Under the pieces are notes generated by a model, which did not search any database, was not told the origin of the DNA, and saw nothing but the letters and a program-made list of their open reading frames with translations. From the NCBI RefSeq assembly GCF_024362695.1, contig NC_065420.1:5595420-5659419 (forward strand): a stretch of 64,000 nucleotides of DNA, read 5' to 3'. The stretch is from Pectinophora gossypiella. Taxonomy: Eukaryota > Arthropoda > Insecta > Lepidoptera > Gelechiidae. Shown piece by piece: positions 44,800 through 56,117 of this stretch (within the stretch, counting starts at the first letter, position 1; every line of letters begins with the position of its first letter). The position numbers and the translations under genes were made by a program.

Positions 44800-45420
44800 T
44801 GGTGACAGTACTGGCTGGCCGGAGTGGACCTTAGCGGGGGCCGCAGGACTCTCACCTCTGGCTTGACTTCATTGGCCAGCCAGAGTGGGGCGTTAGAGCT
44901 ATACGCTCGCAGGGTGGAAGTGAAAGATGCATAAGTCGCGAGTTGGTAAGGCGGGTAAACCGCCTCGCAGAAAGCGGTGTACACCTCTTGACACCCTGAG
45001 ATGCTCACAACCATGTTGCTGCCTTGCCGTCCAGTCGCGTCGGCTAGATAGGTGGCCCAACCAGTGAGTGACGAGTCACCGCCTGCCCAATGTATCTCTG
45101 TTATTAACATTGGTCGAGCAGGCGCCATAGTCCCCCATAGCCCCAGTATATAGGTTCACTAATCCCCAACCCAACAGCCCAGTTCCTTTTGTTCCCATAA
45201 TCTACAATAGTCCTATACGAACCAGGGATTGTCTTTGGGTGCACTCCCATAGTGCATACAGGGATAATCGCCGGTTGGTGTCACAACACATTTAGAGTAA
45301 ATTGTCTTAAGGGGCCTCTACGTGTTGGCTTCGGCCCCACGCACGCCTTCCAAAAGTCCTTCATGACAGACCCGACCCGAGACATGGAAACGACATACAA
45401 ATAATAATAAGATTAAAAAT
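44800..45420. other. GC-richer block, LINE 3' UTR-like
   Basis: Follows the RT relic and ends 'gacatacaaataataataag', like the microsatellite tail of a LINE, so it may be that element's 3' UTR. A 119-codon minus frame (44769-45128) has no known domain. Confidence 0.4.
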
Positions 45421-45854
45421 AATTAAATAAAAAATATTTTCCCATGATTCGGGAATTTTTCGGGTGTTTATTTTATTTTCCCATATTTTCCCGATATTTT
45501 TTCTTTCCCACCCAATTTTTTCTTTCCCTGCCCATCACTAGGTGAGTCCTACAGACCAATACTTGCCTGTCATCATTGAAAGTATTTTGCAAACAGAATG
45601 TAAAATAGGTACTTTAACTCTCCCGGGCACTCTACAAAAATCGGCGGAGAGTTGCCTTTCTATAATTATTCTTTATTCTATGCCTTTAGATAAACGATAT
45701 TTTCCGTTTACCGTAAAATGAAAAGGTTCATTAGTTCTTACTTCTTTCATGCACTATAATCAAGTATTTTATTTCCTCATAACCGGTGAACGGTGAAGAT
45801 AAAGCCAATGTTTTCAAAGCCATCATGTTGATCCACGGAACGAAAACGTGGTCC

Positions 45855-46007
45855 TGTTTAACTTTCGATAGGGTGCTGGTAAATAAGACAAAAGCCCGAA
45901 GTTTAGAGAATCGCGTGTAATGTTCACCATTAGAAAAAAAGGAGAGAGTTTTACAGTATTGCCATACTAAAATAATAATTAAAACTAAAATGTTGGGGAT
46001 GCCAACA
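45855..46007 (-). repeat. BEL 3' LTR
   Basis: 153 bp, sense strand from 'tgttggcatccccaac' to 'gaaagttaaaca'. Starts TG, ends CA, and matches the 5' LTR base for base. Short for an LTR. Confidence 0.95.
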
Positions 46008-46023
46008 TACTGCCAGCCGCAGC

Positions 46024-48121
46024 CAAAGACCTTGTATAGAATAGACGGAGCATATTTAAGACGAAAGAAAAACATAGGTTTTGTCTTTCGCACTCATGTG
46101 AGCCGTCATAAGTTAAAAAGAGATAAACATACTATCGTCGTAACGTCTTTTATACTCGTGTAGCGGGTTTGTTATAGAAACGTACCTATAGTATATGTTT
46201 TTGTATCAGAACCACTAGTGCCGTTCCATGTCTTTATCGACATTATTATTGGCTAAATATTTCATGTTAGTCCAAGATCTAAAAAAATATACATTACAAA
46301 TTGAATGATTAATTAAATACAGAAATAACGACCTAGTATCCATACCTGGGTGGGTAGAACCACAAGTAAATTAGTTTAAATTGATACCTATTTGTACCCT
46401 GATAGAAAGATACCTAAGAAGAACCGTACGTTGCGGTGACAGATTCAGAACCACTTATTCAACGTAATTATCATGGACAAACTTGTTAAAGGTCAATTTA
46501 TCATTTTTGAATCTATGTCATTTCGCAAGGTGTTATGGCCGAGGAGGTCGAGGACGGTCCATCTAGTCCACATATACTATAGTATCATTTTAATACGACA
46601 TTGCGGCCACCCTTTGGTTGCTATAAATCACATACCTACCCTTTTATAAAAAATAAATAGGTACACGTTTTTCATTGACTTGACCGGAAATCGAATCGGC
46701 TCTCGATACAAGAAGTAGACGACCTTCTAGTATATTTCGGGGATTATCTCAATGCGATTAAAGAATAAAAGCAAATACTTCTTTATAAGATTTTTATTCA
46801 ATATAGTTAGAATACAATGACTACGAAGCACTGAACAATTCCGACTTTTGGTGATAAAAAAAAAATATATTTCCTCTTGTTCACTTTCTTTAGAAGTGTA
46901 TAGTGTCGGCTCTGGTCGTTATAACTTTACCTGCAAGAATGGCACATATTAACGTGGAGCACACAAATACACAAGCATTGCATGTTTACACATTGCACAT
47001 AGAAGGAATGATCACAGGTAATTACAAAAATAGTTATTCATACTAATTATTTATAGAAGGAATAATCACAGGTAATTACCAAAATAGTTATTCATACTAA
47101 TTATTTTGTGCAATAGAGAATATTTGTATTGTATTGAAATATTTTTTCCATGCTAATGTAGAATACAAAAACGAAATAGCTGCAAATTTATCTATAAACT
47201 TATAACTAAACTTAAACTCACCTTATGTGAGATATGTGAGTGAATATTGTTGGTACTGCATCTCTATGTAATATTTTTGTTTGGTATCCTGCTCGATAGA
47301 AAGCAAGATACATCGAAATGTAATTAGCACAGGCTTAAATAAGGAGAAGGCGTCCTTCAGAAGAGAGAATTATCTCGTTTCATGGTCTGAATCTAATTGT
47401 TTCTTAATTTCTTGTTTCGTAAATTAGGATATTTAGGAAATCTGGAAAATACAATATCTTTATGTAATCTTCATCCAAATCGGAAACAGGTCGAAAAATA
47501 AATTAAACGTGAATAGAATAACGCAACATGTAGATGTTACATTCAAACATAATATTATGTTATCGATATCAAAGGACAACACTACTTATAATACTTTGGG
47601 TACATGATCTGTCAAAGCTGATTAGCGTAAAATGTGAAATCAATTATTTGTACAAATGTGACGGCTTTGCTGAAAATATGCGTCTGCATCGTGTTTAGGG
47701 CTCAATAAACTTTACAAAAACCAGACCAGGTAATGTATTTCTTGCACACAAACATGTATTATGTGGTCGATAACTTACCCATGGTGAGACATTGTTTGAT
47801 CGTTCTCCATTATAACACCCATTCTACTCACACAACCAATAGCTACGCAAGCCATGGTTCATAATGAATAACTATTTCACAGATTGTTTATATAAAAAGT
47901 TAAAATAATGTCCCAAAACACCAAAAAACTAACGGCAGGTTTGGTATCCAGCTGACTACCACAACATCTCAAAACGGTAAACACTGACGTTCTAGACAGC
48001 GGTGTTTGTCTATGTTTGTTTCTTTTTTCCACAGAGATTGTTGCCATAGGGAAGAAAGAGAGCTGTGATAGTTTGATCGTCACTCTAAAATATTATCCGT
48101 CTATTCTATACAAGGTCTTTG
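46024..48121. mobile_element. Composite copy 1, TIR element, 2098 bp
   Basis: Perfect 26-bp terminal inverted repeats starting 'caaagaccttgtatag'. The longest frame is 68 codons (minus, 47877-48083) without a known domain. A 54-bp tandem pair at about 47010-47105 contains 'aatgatcacaggtaattac'. Non-autonomous. Confidence 0.9.
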
Positions 48122-48197
48122 CTCTAGACCACTATTTTAACAAGTGACAGCCGATGTTTCGTTCTGAAATTAAAGTAGATAACGAACTATTTTCTAC
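48122..48197. other. 76-bp spacer between composite copies
   Basis: 'ctctagaccactatttt' to 'cgaactattttctac'. Not found elsewhere in the window. Presumably sequence from a donor locus. Confidence 0.7.
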
Positions 48198-50285
48198 CAA
48201 AGACCTTGTATAGAATAGACGGAGCATATTTAAGACGAAAGAAAAACATAGGTTTTGTCTTTCGCACTCATGTGAGCCGTCATAAGTTAAAAAGAGATAA
48301 ATATACTATCGTCGTAACGTCTTTTGTACTCATGTAACGGGTTTGTTATAGAAACGTACCTATAGTATATGTTTTTGTATCAGAACCACTAGTGCCGTTC
48401 CATGTCTTTATCGACATTATTATTGGCTAAATATTTCATGTTAGTCCAAGATCTAAAAAAATATACATTACAAATTGAATGATTAATTAAATACAGAAAT
48501 AACGACCTAGTATCCATACCTGGGTGGGTAGAACCACAAGTAAATTAGTTAAAACGATACCTATTTGTACCCTGATAGAAAGATACCTAAGAAGAACCGT
48601 ACGTTGCGGTGATAGATTCAGAACCACTTATTCATCGTAATTATCATGGACAAACTTGTTAAAGGTCAATTTATCATTTTTGAATCTATGTCATTTCGCA
48701 AGGTGTTATGGCCGAGGAGGTCGAGGACGGTCCATCTAGTCCACATATACTATAGTATCATTTTAATACGACATTGCGGCCACCCTTTGGTTGCTATAAA
48801 TCACATACCTACCCTTTTATAAAAATTAAATACACTTTTTTCATTGACTTGACCGGAAATCGAATCGGCTCTCGATACAAGAAGTAGACGACCTTCTAGT
48901 ATATTTCGGGGATTATCTCAATGCGATTAAAGAATAAAAGCAAATATTTCTTTATACGATTTTTATTCAATATAGTTAGAATACAATGACTACGAAGCAC
49001 TGAACAATTCCGACTTTTGGTGATAAAAAAAAATATTTCCTCTTGTTCACTTTCTTTAGAAGTGTATAGTGTCGGCTCTGGTCGTTATAACTTTACCTGC
49101 AAGAATGGCACATATTAACGTGGAGCACACAAATACACAAGCATTGCATGTTTACACATTGCACATAGAAGGAATAATCACAGGTAATTACAAAAATAGT
49201 TATTCATACTAATTATTTATAGAAGGAATAATCACAGGTAATTACCAAAATAGTTATTCATACTAATTATTTTGTGCAATAGAGAATATTTGTATTGTAT
49301 TGAAATATTTTTTCCATGCTAATGTAGAATACAAAAACGAAATAGCTGCAAATTTATCTATAAACTTATAACTAAACTTAAACTCACCTTATGTGAGATA
49401 TGTGAGTGAATATTGTTGGTACTGCATCTCTATGTAATATTTTTGTTTGGTATCCTGCTCGATAGAAAGCAAGATACATCAAAATGTAATTAGCACAGGC
49501 TTAAATAAGGAGAAGGCGTCCTTCAGAAGAGAGAATTATCTCGTTTCATGGTCTGAATCTAATTGTTTCTTAATTTCTTGTTTCGTAAATTAGGATATTT
49601 AGGAAATCTGGAAAATACAATATCTTTATGTAATCTTCATCCAAATCGGAAACAGGTCGAAAAATAAATTAAACGTGAATAGAATAACGCAACATGTAGA
49701 TGTTACATTCAAACAATATTATGTTATCGATATCAAAGGACAACACTACTTATAATACTTTGGGTACATAATCTGTCAAAGCTGATTAACGTAAAATGTG
49801 AAATCAATTATTTGTACAAATGTGACGGCTTTGCTGAAAATATGCGTCTGCATCGTGTTTAGGGCTCAATAAACTTTACAAAAACCAGACCAGGTAATGT
49901 ATTTCTTGCACACAAACATGTATTATGTGGTCGATAACTTACCCATGGTGAGACATTGTTTGATCGTTCTCCATTATAACACCCATTCTACTCTCACAAC
50001 CAATAGCTACGCAAGCCATGGTTCATAATGAATAACTATTTCACAGATTGTTTATATAAAAAGTTAAAATAATGTCCCAAAACACCAAAAAACTAACGGC
50101 AGGTTTGGTATCCAGCTGACTACCACAACATCTCAAAACGGTAAACACTGACGTTCTAGACAGCGGTGTTTGTCTATGTTTGTTTCTTTTTTCCACAGAG
50201 ATTGTTGCCATAGGGAAGAAAGAGAGCTGTGATAGTTTGATCGTCACTCTAAAATATTATCCGTCTATTCTATACAAGGTCTTTG
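48198..50285. mobile_element. Composite copy 2, TIR element, 2088 bp
   Basis: Same orientation and ends as copy 1. It differs by scattered substitutions and small indels, e.g. 'tttgtactcatgtaacggg' against 'tttatactcgtgtagcggg', so it is a real second copy and not a sequence error. The same 68-codon frame is present at 50041-50247. Confidence 0.9.
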
Positions 50286-50294
50286 AGCCGCAGC

Positions 50295-50948
50295 AATGAA
50301 AACCTAAGAATTTAATGTCAAAAAAAAGGAAAATATTTGAACACAATACTATAGGTAATCTGAACTTTTGAATGTAAATCTATTTTTGAAAAATACTAGG
50401 TACATTTAGTCAAGGAAAGCAAAATTTTAATACAACATTAAACCAAAAGATGAATTTAAATGAATATAAAACAACTTTTGAAATAGTATTATTTTACCAA
50501 ACCTGTGTTTATTTTATACCTATGTATAATAGCAATAAATCATGAAGAGAAATGATAACGTTATGAGTTTTAATTTTACAAACCTAGTGTCTATCTATAC
50601 AATGCAATGTTAGCTTACAGATAAGCAATGAGATGACACAATATTATTGTGATTACTTATTTGCTGCTGAGAACAGCAATATCCCACCTAAAGGGAAAAA
50701 CAAAAAGCTGCATGTTAGCCTATAACACAAGAATAATCAACAATAGGAACATTTAGCCTTAATTTAAAATAATATTTTCTTATCATAGAATAAAAACCAC
50801 ACACAAAGGTAAGCTTAAGGTAATTTTACTCTTTAAATTTACTATGTAGCAAATAGTAACTTAATACTAAGTACATTATATTTTAATACACACATATAAA
50901 CAGCTTATAACTATATTATGCCATCTTATAACTAATACAATTACTTGG
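50295..50948 (-). other. BEL 3' untranslated region
   Basis: AT-rich, between the gag-pol stop codon and the composite insertion. No env or other frame. The last 16 bp before the 3' LTR, where a polypurine tract should lie, read 'gctgcggctggcagta' on the sense strand. Confidence 0.75.
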
Positions 50949-53900
50949 TTATTCTATTGGAAGTGGGCATATTTTTACAACTGACCGTTTATGAGTTCTA
51001 CCATTAGCAGTTTTTACCTCTACTACTCTAACTCTGTTGTCATTACCGGGAAACGTTTGAATGACTCTAGCAAGTGGCCACTGCATAGGGGCGGTGCTGT
51101 CCTCCTTAAGCAACACAAGTGTACCTACTTGAACGTTAGGTTGGATATCTCTCCATTTGGAACGCGTCTGCAAAATGTTAAGATATTGTTTGCTCCACAC
51201 TTTCCAAAAAGAGTTAGTGATATTACTACACTGCTTCCAGAACTTCAATCTATTAACAATGACAACAGGCTCACCAGATTCAGGGTATGCGTTTAACGCT
51301 GTACCTATAAGGAAGTGTCCAGGTGTGAGACAAGAATAATCATTTATATCACTTGAAAGTGGCATTAGAGGTCTGCTATTTAAAATAGATTCTATTTGAC
51401 AAAGAACTGTGTTTAATTCTTCATAGGTAAGTATTGCCGTTTGTACAACCCTTTTCAAGTGGAACTTCATACTTTTGACACCTGCTTCAGCTAACCCTGC
51501 GAATGTTGGAGAATAACAAGGGACAAAATGGAAAGTTATACCTCTTTGAGATGAAAAAGCATGAAGTTTCGCTTGATGTTCATTTGAGCTTTGCAATTTA
51601 TATAAATTATTTAATTGACTACTTGCGCTCCTAAAAGTTGACGCATTGTCGCTATAGATGTCAGTAGGAACACCTCTACGCGAAATAAATCGTTTTAGAC
51701 AAGCCAAAAAGGTTTCAGTTTTTAAATCAGAAGCTAGCTCTAAATGAATAGCCTTAGTTACGAAACAAACGAACACACAAACATACGCTTTTGTTTCTAA
51801 CGACCTTCTGATCCTAGATTGTTTAATAATTATTGGACCTGCAAAATCTAGACCTACCTTTTGGAATGGCCTACAAGCGTTGACTCTATCATGTGGAAGC
51901 GTGCCCATTAATTGTTTCGCTGAATTAGCTTTCAGTTTGAAACAAGTTATACATTTGTGTAAGACCTTTTTAATTTCTCTCATTCCATGAACTATCCAAA
52001 ACCTTTGATTAATAGTTGACAAAACAACCCTAGGGCCAGCATGTAGATTTTTAATATGCTCGGCGTGGATAATTAAATGTGTCACGCGGGAATCACGTGG
52101 CAAAACAACAGGATGTTTTTGTGAATAGGGCATCGATGAGTTTTCCAAACGACCTCCTACCCTAACTAGACCTTTGTTATCAAGGAATGGACACAGTGGT
52201 TTTAAATTACCCTTTAAAATACTTTGCTTACACTTTAAATTATGAATGTCTTCTTTCAAGTATTTTTGCTGTTCATATTTAATTATCAACAACAATGAGT
52301 CATTTAATTCTTTACTGGATATATAATTTAAATTATTTTTTGCGCTATTTGACCTCACATTTTGAATAAAACGTAGTATGTAAGCCAAAATGCGTTGCAT
52401 TTTGTTTATATCAGAGTACTTGTCTAGAAAATCTAGCTGTAAAAGTTGTTCATTTGTACTAGAGACCATACAAACCAAAGAGCCCGAAAATACTGCACAA
52501 GCCTTAATTTCAGGTAGTTCGCCGGGAACCGGTAATTGAGGCATATCCATTAATGTATACTCACCTTTATGCAAAAACTCTGGGCCTTCCCACCACAGAG
52601 GATGATTGTGCAGCTCGCTGGGTAGGACTCCTCTGCTTAAACAGTCAGCGGGGTTATCCTCTGAGCGGATGTAAGACCAGCGGTACTGGTGAGTAAGCTG
52701 TGTGATGACCTTCACTCGATTTCCCACATATGTATTAAGCGATGTTATATTGGTTTTAATCCATGCTAGGACTATTTGTGAATCCGAGTACAAGTGAACA
52801 TCACCTATGTTTAATTTATGATGCAACGTGTCATACACTCTGACGACCAGTTTTGCAAGCATTACTGCAGCATTGAGCTCAAGTCTGGGTACAGTTAGAC
52901 TTTGCCTTATCGGGTTCACACGCGACCTTGAACATAACAATGATATTTTTACTTTACCTGTTTTGTCGGTGACACGTAGGTATATACAGCACCCGTAGGC
53001 TGTGGTGCTCGAGGCGTCTGCAAAACCTATTATCTGAACAGAGCGTGCGTTGCATACACCGACATGCCGTGCGATGGTTATAGGTGACATGACTTGTAAG
53101 CTGTCAAAAAATTCACACCATACCTTTAGCAACTCGTCAGGCGGCCTTTCATCCCAACCTACTTTTGCTAGCCAAAGCTGTTGCATGATTGCTTTCGAGG
53201 TTACCAGGATCGGCCCTGCATAACCCAAGGGGTCATAAAACTTCCCGATAAAGCTTAAAATGTCACGCTTGGTTGTAGGCATGTTTTCGTTAGTGCTGGG
53301 TGACGAAAGCATGAAAGAGTCGGTGTTAATGTTATAACTTATACCCAAAGTTTTTAGAGAAGCATCATTATCTTTCCCTAACTCTATATCATCAAAATGT
53401 TGCTGCGATTTTGGTATGTCATCTAACAATGAAGTGCAATTTGAGTACCATTTGTGCAAATGAAAGCCTCCAATTCCTAGTAAAGTGCATAGCTGCCTTT
53501 TTGATTCAATTAACAGTTCCGATGAATCATGTGACACTAAGGCATCATCTACATATGTAGAGTGTTCAATAATGTGAGCAGCCAGTGGAAACTGTTCCCT
53601 ATATCGGACAGCCAACTCCTTCAAGCACCGTGTAGCTAAGTAAGAGGAAGACTTGAGTCCATAAGTGACTGTATTTAGCTGTATACATTGAATATTTTCC
53701 TTGGGGGTATCCCTCCAAAGGATGTTTTGCAATGATCTATATTTTTGGGCGAGTGATATATTTCTAAACATTGCTTTAATATCAGTTACAAAAATAAATT
53801 CCCCAGTTCTAAACAACAATAAAATGTCTATCAAATCTTTCTGCACCACAGGGCCATTTAACAATAAATCATTAAGTGATACTTTTTTGTTGCTTTTCAT

Positions 53901-56117
53901 TGAAGCATCAAAAACTACACGACACTTAGTTGTTTTTTTGTCTGGTCTAAGAATTGCGTGATGTGATAGAAAATAAACTGGATCAGAATCAAGATTATAT
54001 TGACTGATATCTACGAATGTACCATGGCCTTGTTGTACATACTCGTGAATAAATTCAGAGTACAGCTTATGTAGCTCTGGATCCCTTTGAAATCTAGCTT
54101 CTAAATTTAGATACCTTTTGAGAGCTAAGTTGAAAGTTTGGCCAAGTGTTTCATTTATTGACTCTAGTGGTAATTTAAGAGGTAATGCAACTTCAAACTT
54201 GTTATTTTGTGTATCTAGATTCACAGAATTACAAAACATTTGCTCACAGGTCTCATACTCCGGGAGTTTTTCTGGAAAAAATTCAGGAACCCTTTCAGAC
54301 TCCCAAAACGAGGAGAGCGTGTCACTAAGTGACGTGTCACATGTATTGCAAAATAATGATGTTACTTGGCTTGAATGCTGATTAGTTGGTATGGACCCTG
54401 CAATCACATATCCAAATTGTGTGTGTAGAACCGGCAGTTGCTGGCTGGCTCCATTCTCTGACAGGCTGCTTACAGTTGTGGAATGCTCAGACGGCAACAG
54501 CACCTGGAAAAATATATCAGCACCCAATAAAATATGTATCACACTTGGCTCATTGAAGTCATTATCAGCCAATGTTACATTGGGAGGTAACACCAAGTTT
54601 TCCAATGGTATCTTGACCTGTGGTAGCTTTGAGGTTATGTTCTCAAGGACATGACACGTGACATCTATTTCAAATTTCTTTGTAATTGAATGTAATTGTA
54701 TATTGACATACTTATTTACATTGTTTATTTTGTTGCCTATACCCACCACTGGAGTATTTAAAGTTTTGGGTTGTAATTGTAATAAATCAACCAATTCACT
54801 TGTAATGAAGGATGCTTGAGACCCACTATCAAGTAGCGCCTTCACATGAACTTCTGTTCCATTGCTCGCCATGAGTTTCACTCTAGCTGTAGGCAATAGA
54901 ACTTGGGTCGCACAGGATTTCATAAATAACGTTACTGGCGACTGAACTGCATCTTTGTGAAGCAATGTGTTGTGCTTTTGTTTGCATACTTCACACTTAA
55001 AGAAGTACCTACACTTCTTATTATGATTTCGCAAGCATATTTGACATAAATTATTGTCAGTGACGAATTGTAATCTCTGTTCAGCTGACATCAATTTAAA
55101 CTTTGGACAAATAAACAATTTGTGTGGCAACTTACATAGTGTGCAGGCAAGTGGCGGCGGTGCTGACTTAACAGTGGCTCCTGCAACATCCTTCACTGTC
55201 ACTGTGTGAGCAGCCTTTGAAACGGGGAATTGCACCTGAGTTCTCTCAGCATTTTCAAGTGCAAGGGCTCGACGTTCTAGAAAATCAATCAATGTGCTTA
55301 CTGAGGGTTTATTATCCTTAATGAGCTGAAATTCCCTATTACAATAAGCATCTAGTTTCCTAGTGAGAATGCATAGGAGTATAGAATCCCAGGACTTTAT
55401 GTCGTGCTTCAAGTTTTTTAGTGAAGCAAGTTGTTGCTTGACACACGAGACAAACACCCTAATGTTACCTGCTGTTGATTTAGTAATTGGATTCAAATCT
55501 AGCAATATGTTTATGTGTTCGTTTGTTATTTTGTACTCATTGTCGTAACGATCCTTTAGCAACGTTTTGGCCTCTGTATAACTTTCAGATTGTAAAGGTA
55601 AATTTTTGATAAGATCAAAAGGCTCATCCTTCAAAAAACTGCGTAAATAAAATAGTTTTTGTACGTTTTGTAGGCTGGAATTTCGATCTACTAATGCGTT
55701 AAATAATTCTATGAAGGGTTTGTACTCGGAGTACTTACCTACAAAGATCGGAACATTTATTTCAGGCAGCTTCGTTGCCATGGTCTGCAGTGGGGGAGGG
55801 CTAACCACCTGGTTATCATCTAACTTTTGCATTAAGCGTTTTATTAGAGTTAGCGTTTCCAAGTATTTTGTTTCAACAGCGTCACAGTCGTCCGCGTCTG
55901 GATTAAGCGCACATATCTCCAAGTTAAGTTTTTCAAATCTGTCAAACGTAGCCCTCAACCTCTCCTCCTTTATGGAAAGGCACTGGCGATCGAGTTCCGC
56001 ACCATCAGTGTCACGAAAATAATTAAAATGTTTCGTCAAAACGCCCTTCTGAGAGGCACGTTTGCGTAAAAGACCTTCTAGAGCCTTAGGGCTGTTATCA
56101 CAATCCGAATCAGACAT
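50949..56117 (-). CDS. BEL/Pao gag-pol polyprotein, 1722 aa
   Basis: Encodes the capsid, protease, reverse transcriptase/RNase H and integrase needed to copy and insert the element. Order: Gag region (~100-290, 'VPIFVGKYSEYKPF'); CCHC-like fingers (~325-387); aspartic protease 'LLDSGSQASF' (D430); RT with 'YVDD' (855-858); RNase H acidic residues D1034, E1080, D1112; integrase zinc-binding H1354/H1359 and C1389/C1392, catalytic D1424, D1490, E1544; C-terminal domain to 1722. The order and YVDD box fit BEL/Pao, and the length is typical of the single-frame type. All catalytic residues looked for are present. The start is the first ATG after an 812-bp leader. No stop or frameshift, so it may be functional. 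Confidence 0.96.
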   Translation of the reverse strand: MSDSDCDNSPKALEGLLRKRASQKGVLTKHFNYFRDTDGAELDRQCLSIKEERLRATFDRFEKLNLEICALNPDADDCDAVETKYLETLTLIKRLMQKLDDNQVVSPPPLQTMATKLPEINVPIFVGKYSEYKPFIELFNALVDRNSSLQNVQKLFYLRSFLKDEPFDLIKNLPLQSESYTEAKTLLKDRYDNEYKITNEHINILLDLNPITKSTAGNIRVFVSCVKQQLASLKNLKHDIKSWDSILLCILTRKLDAYCNREFQLIKDNKPSVSTLIDFLERRALALENAERTQVQFPVSKAAHTVTVKDVAGATVKSAPPPLACTLCKLPHKLFICPKFKLMSAEQRLQFVTDNNLCQICLRNHNKKCRYFFKCEVCKQKHNTLLHKDAVQSPVTLFMKSCATQVLLPTARVKLMASNGTEVHVKALLDSGSQASFITSELVDLLQLQPKTLNTPVVGIGNKINNVNKYVNIQLHSITKKFEIDVTCHVLENITSKLPQVKIPLENLVLPPNVTLADNDFNEPSVIHILLGADIFFQVLLPSEHSTTVSSLSENGASQQLPVLHTQFGYVIAGSIPTNQHSSQVTSLFCNTCDTSLSDTLSSFWESERVPEFFPEKLPEYETCEQMFCNSVNLDTQNNKFEVALPLKLPLESINETLGQTFNLALKRYLNLEARFQRDPELHKLYSEFIHEYVQQGHGTFVDISQYNLDSDPVYFLSHHAILRPDKKTTKCRVVFDASMKSNKKVSLNDLLLNGPVVQKDLIDILLLFRTGEFIFVTDIKAMFRNISLAQKYRSLQNILWRDTPKENIQCIQLNTVTYGLKSSSYLATRCLKELAVRYREQFPLAAHIIEHSTYVDDALVSHDSSELLIESKRQLCTLLGIGGFHLHKWYSNCTSLLDDIPKSQQHFDDIELGKDNDASLKTLGISYNINTDSFMLSSPSTNENMPTTKRDILSFIGKFYDPLGYAGPILVTSKAIMQQLWLAKVGWDERPPDELLKVWCEFFDSLQVMSPITIARHVGVCNARSVQIIGFADASSTTAYGCCIYLRVTDKTGKVKISLLCSRSRVNPIRQSLTVPRLELNAAVMLAKLVVRVYDTLHHKLNIGDVHLYSDSQIVLAWIKTNITSLNTYVGNRVKVITQLTHQYRWSYIRSEDNPADCLSRGVLPSELHNHPLWWEGPEFLHKGEYTLMDMPQLPVPGELPEIKACAVFSGSLVCMVSSTNEQLLQLDFLDKYSDINKMQRILAYILRFIQNVRSNSAKNNLNYISSKELNDSLLLIIKYEQQKYLKEDIHNLKCKQSILKGNLKPLCPFLDNKGLVRVGGRLENSSMPYSQKHPVVLPRDSRVTHLIIHAEHIKNLHAGPRVVLSTINQRFWIVHGMREIKKVLHKCITCFKLKANSAKQLMGTLPHDRVNACRPFQKVGLDFAGPIIIKQSRIRRSLETKAYVCVFVCFVTKAIHLELASDLKTETFLACLKRFISRRGVPTDIYSDNASTFRSASSQLNNLYKLQSSNEHQAKLHAFSSQRGITFHFVPCYSPTFAGLAEAGVKSMKFHLKRVVQTAILTYEELNTVLCQIESILNSRPLMPLSSDINDYSCLTPGHFLIGTALNAYPESGEPVVIVNRLKFWKQCSNITNSFWKVWSKQYLNILQTRSKWRDIQPNVQVGTLVLLKEDSTAPMQWPLARVIQTFPGNDNRVRVVEVKTANGRTHKRSVVKICPLPIE

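Larger units (their letters stand above)
41601..45540. mobile_element. hAT-like non-autonomous transposon, 3.94 kb
   Basis: Flanked by an exact 8-bp duplication 'ggtgagtc' (41593-41600 and 45541-45548), the hAT signature. It begins 'tagtgttggg' and ends 'cccatcacta', short terminal inverted repeats with one mismatch. The next ~95 bp at each end are imperfect inverted copies sharing 'acccgaaaaattccc' and 'gggaaaatattttttat', dense in 'ttccc/gggaa' motifs. No transposase frame is visible. Instead it carries an inverted repeat array (41822-43916), a broken reverse transcriptase (43999-44790) and a GC-richer block resembling a LINE 3' UTR (44800-45420). Probably mobilised in trans, if at all. Confidence 0.85.
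46024..50285. mobile_element. Composite DNA transposon (two copies + spacer)
   Basis: Two ~2.1-kb elements in direct orientation with 76 bp between them. A 9-bp duplication 'agccgcagc' lies only at the outermost ends (46015-46023 and 50286-50294); neither copy alone is flanked by a duplication. The whole block therefore appears to have inserted as one unit, into the BEL just 16 bp from its 3' LTR. A 9-bp duplication suits MULE or Merlin types, but with no transposase the superfamily is open. Confidence 0.85.

Noticed and set aside
44769..45128. 119-codon minus frame as a hAT transposase remnant
   Set aside because: No hAT dimerisation motif or catalytic residues can be seen, and its sequence overlaps what looks like a LINE 3' UTR.
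45731..46093. 120-codon minus-strand frame
   Set aside because: It reads from the composite transposon end through the BEL LTR into the flank, so it is an accidental fusion frame. The same LTR residues recur at 56848-57093.
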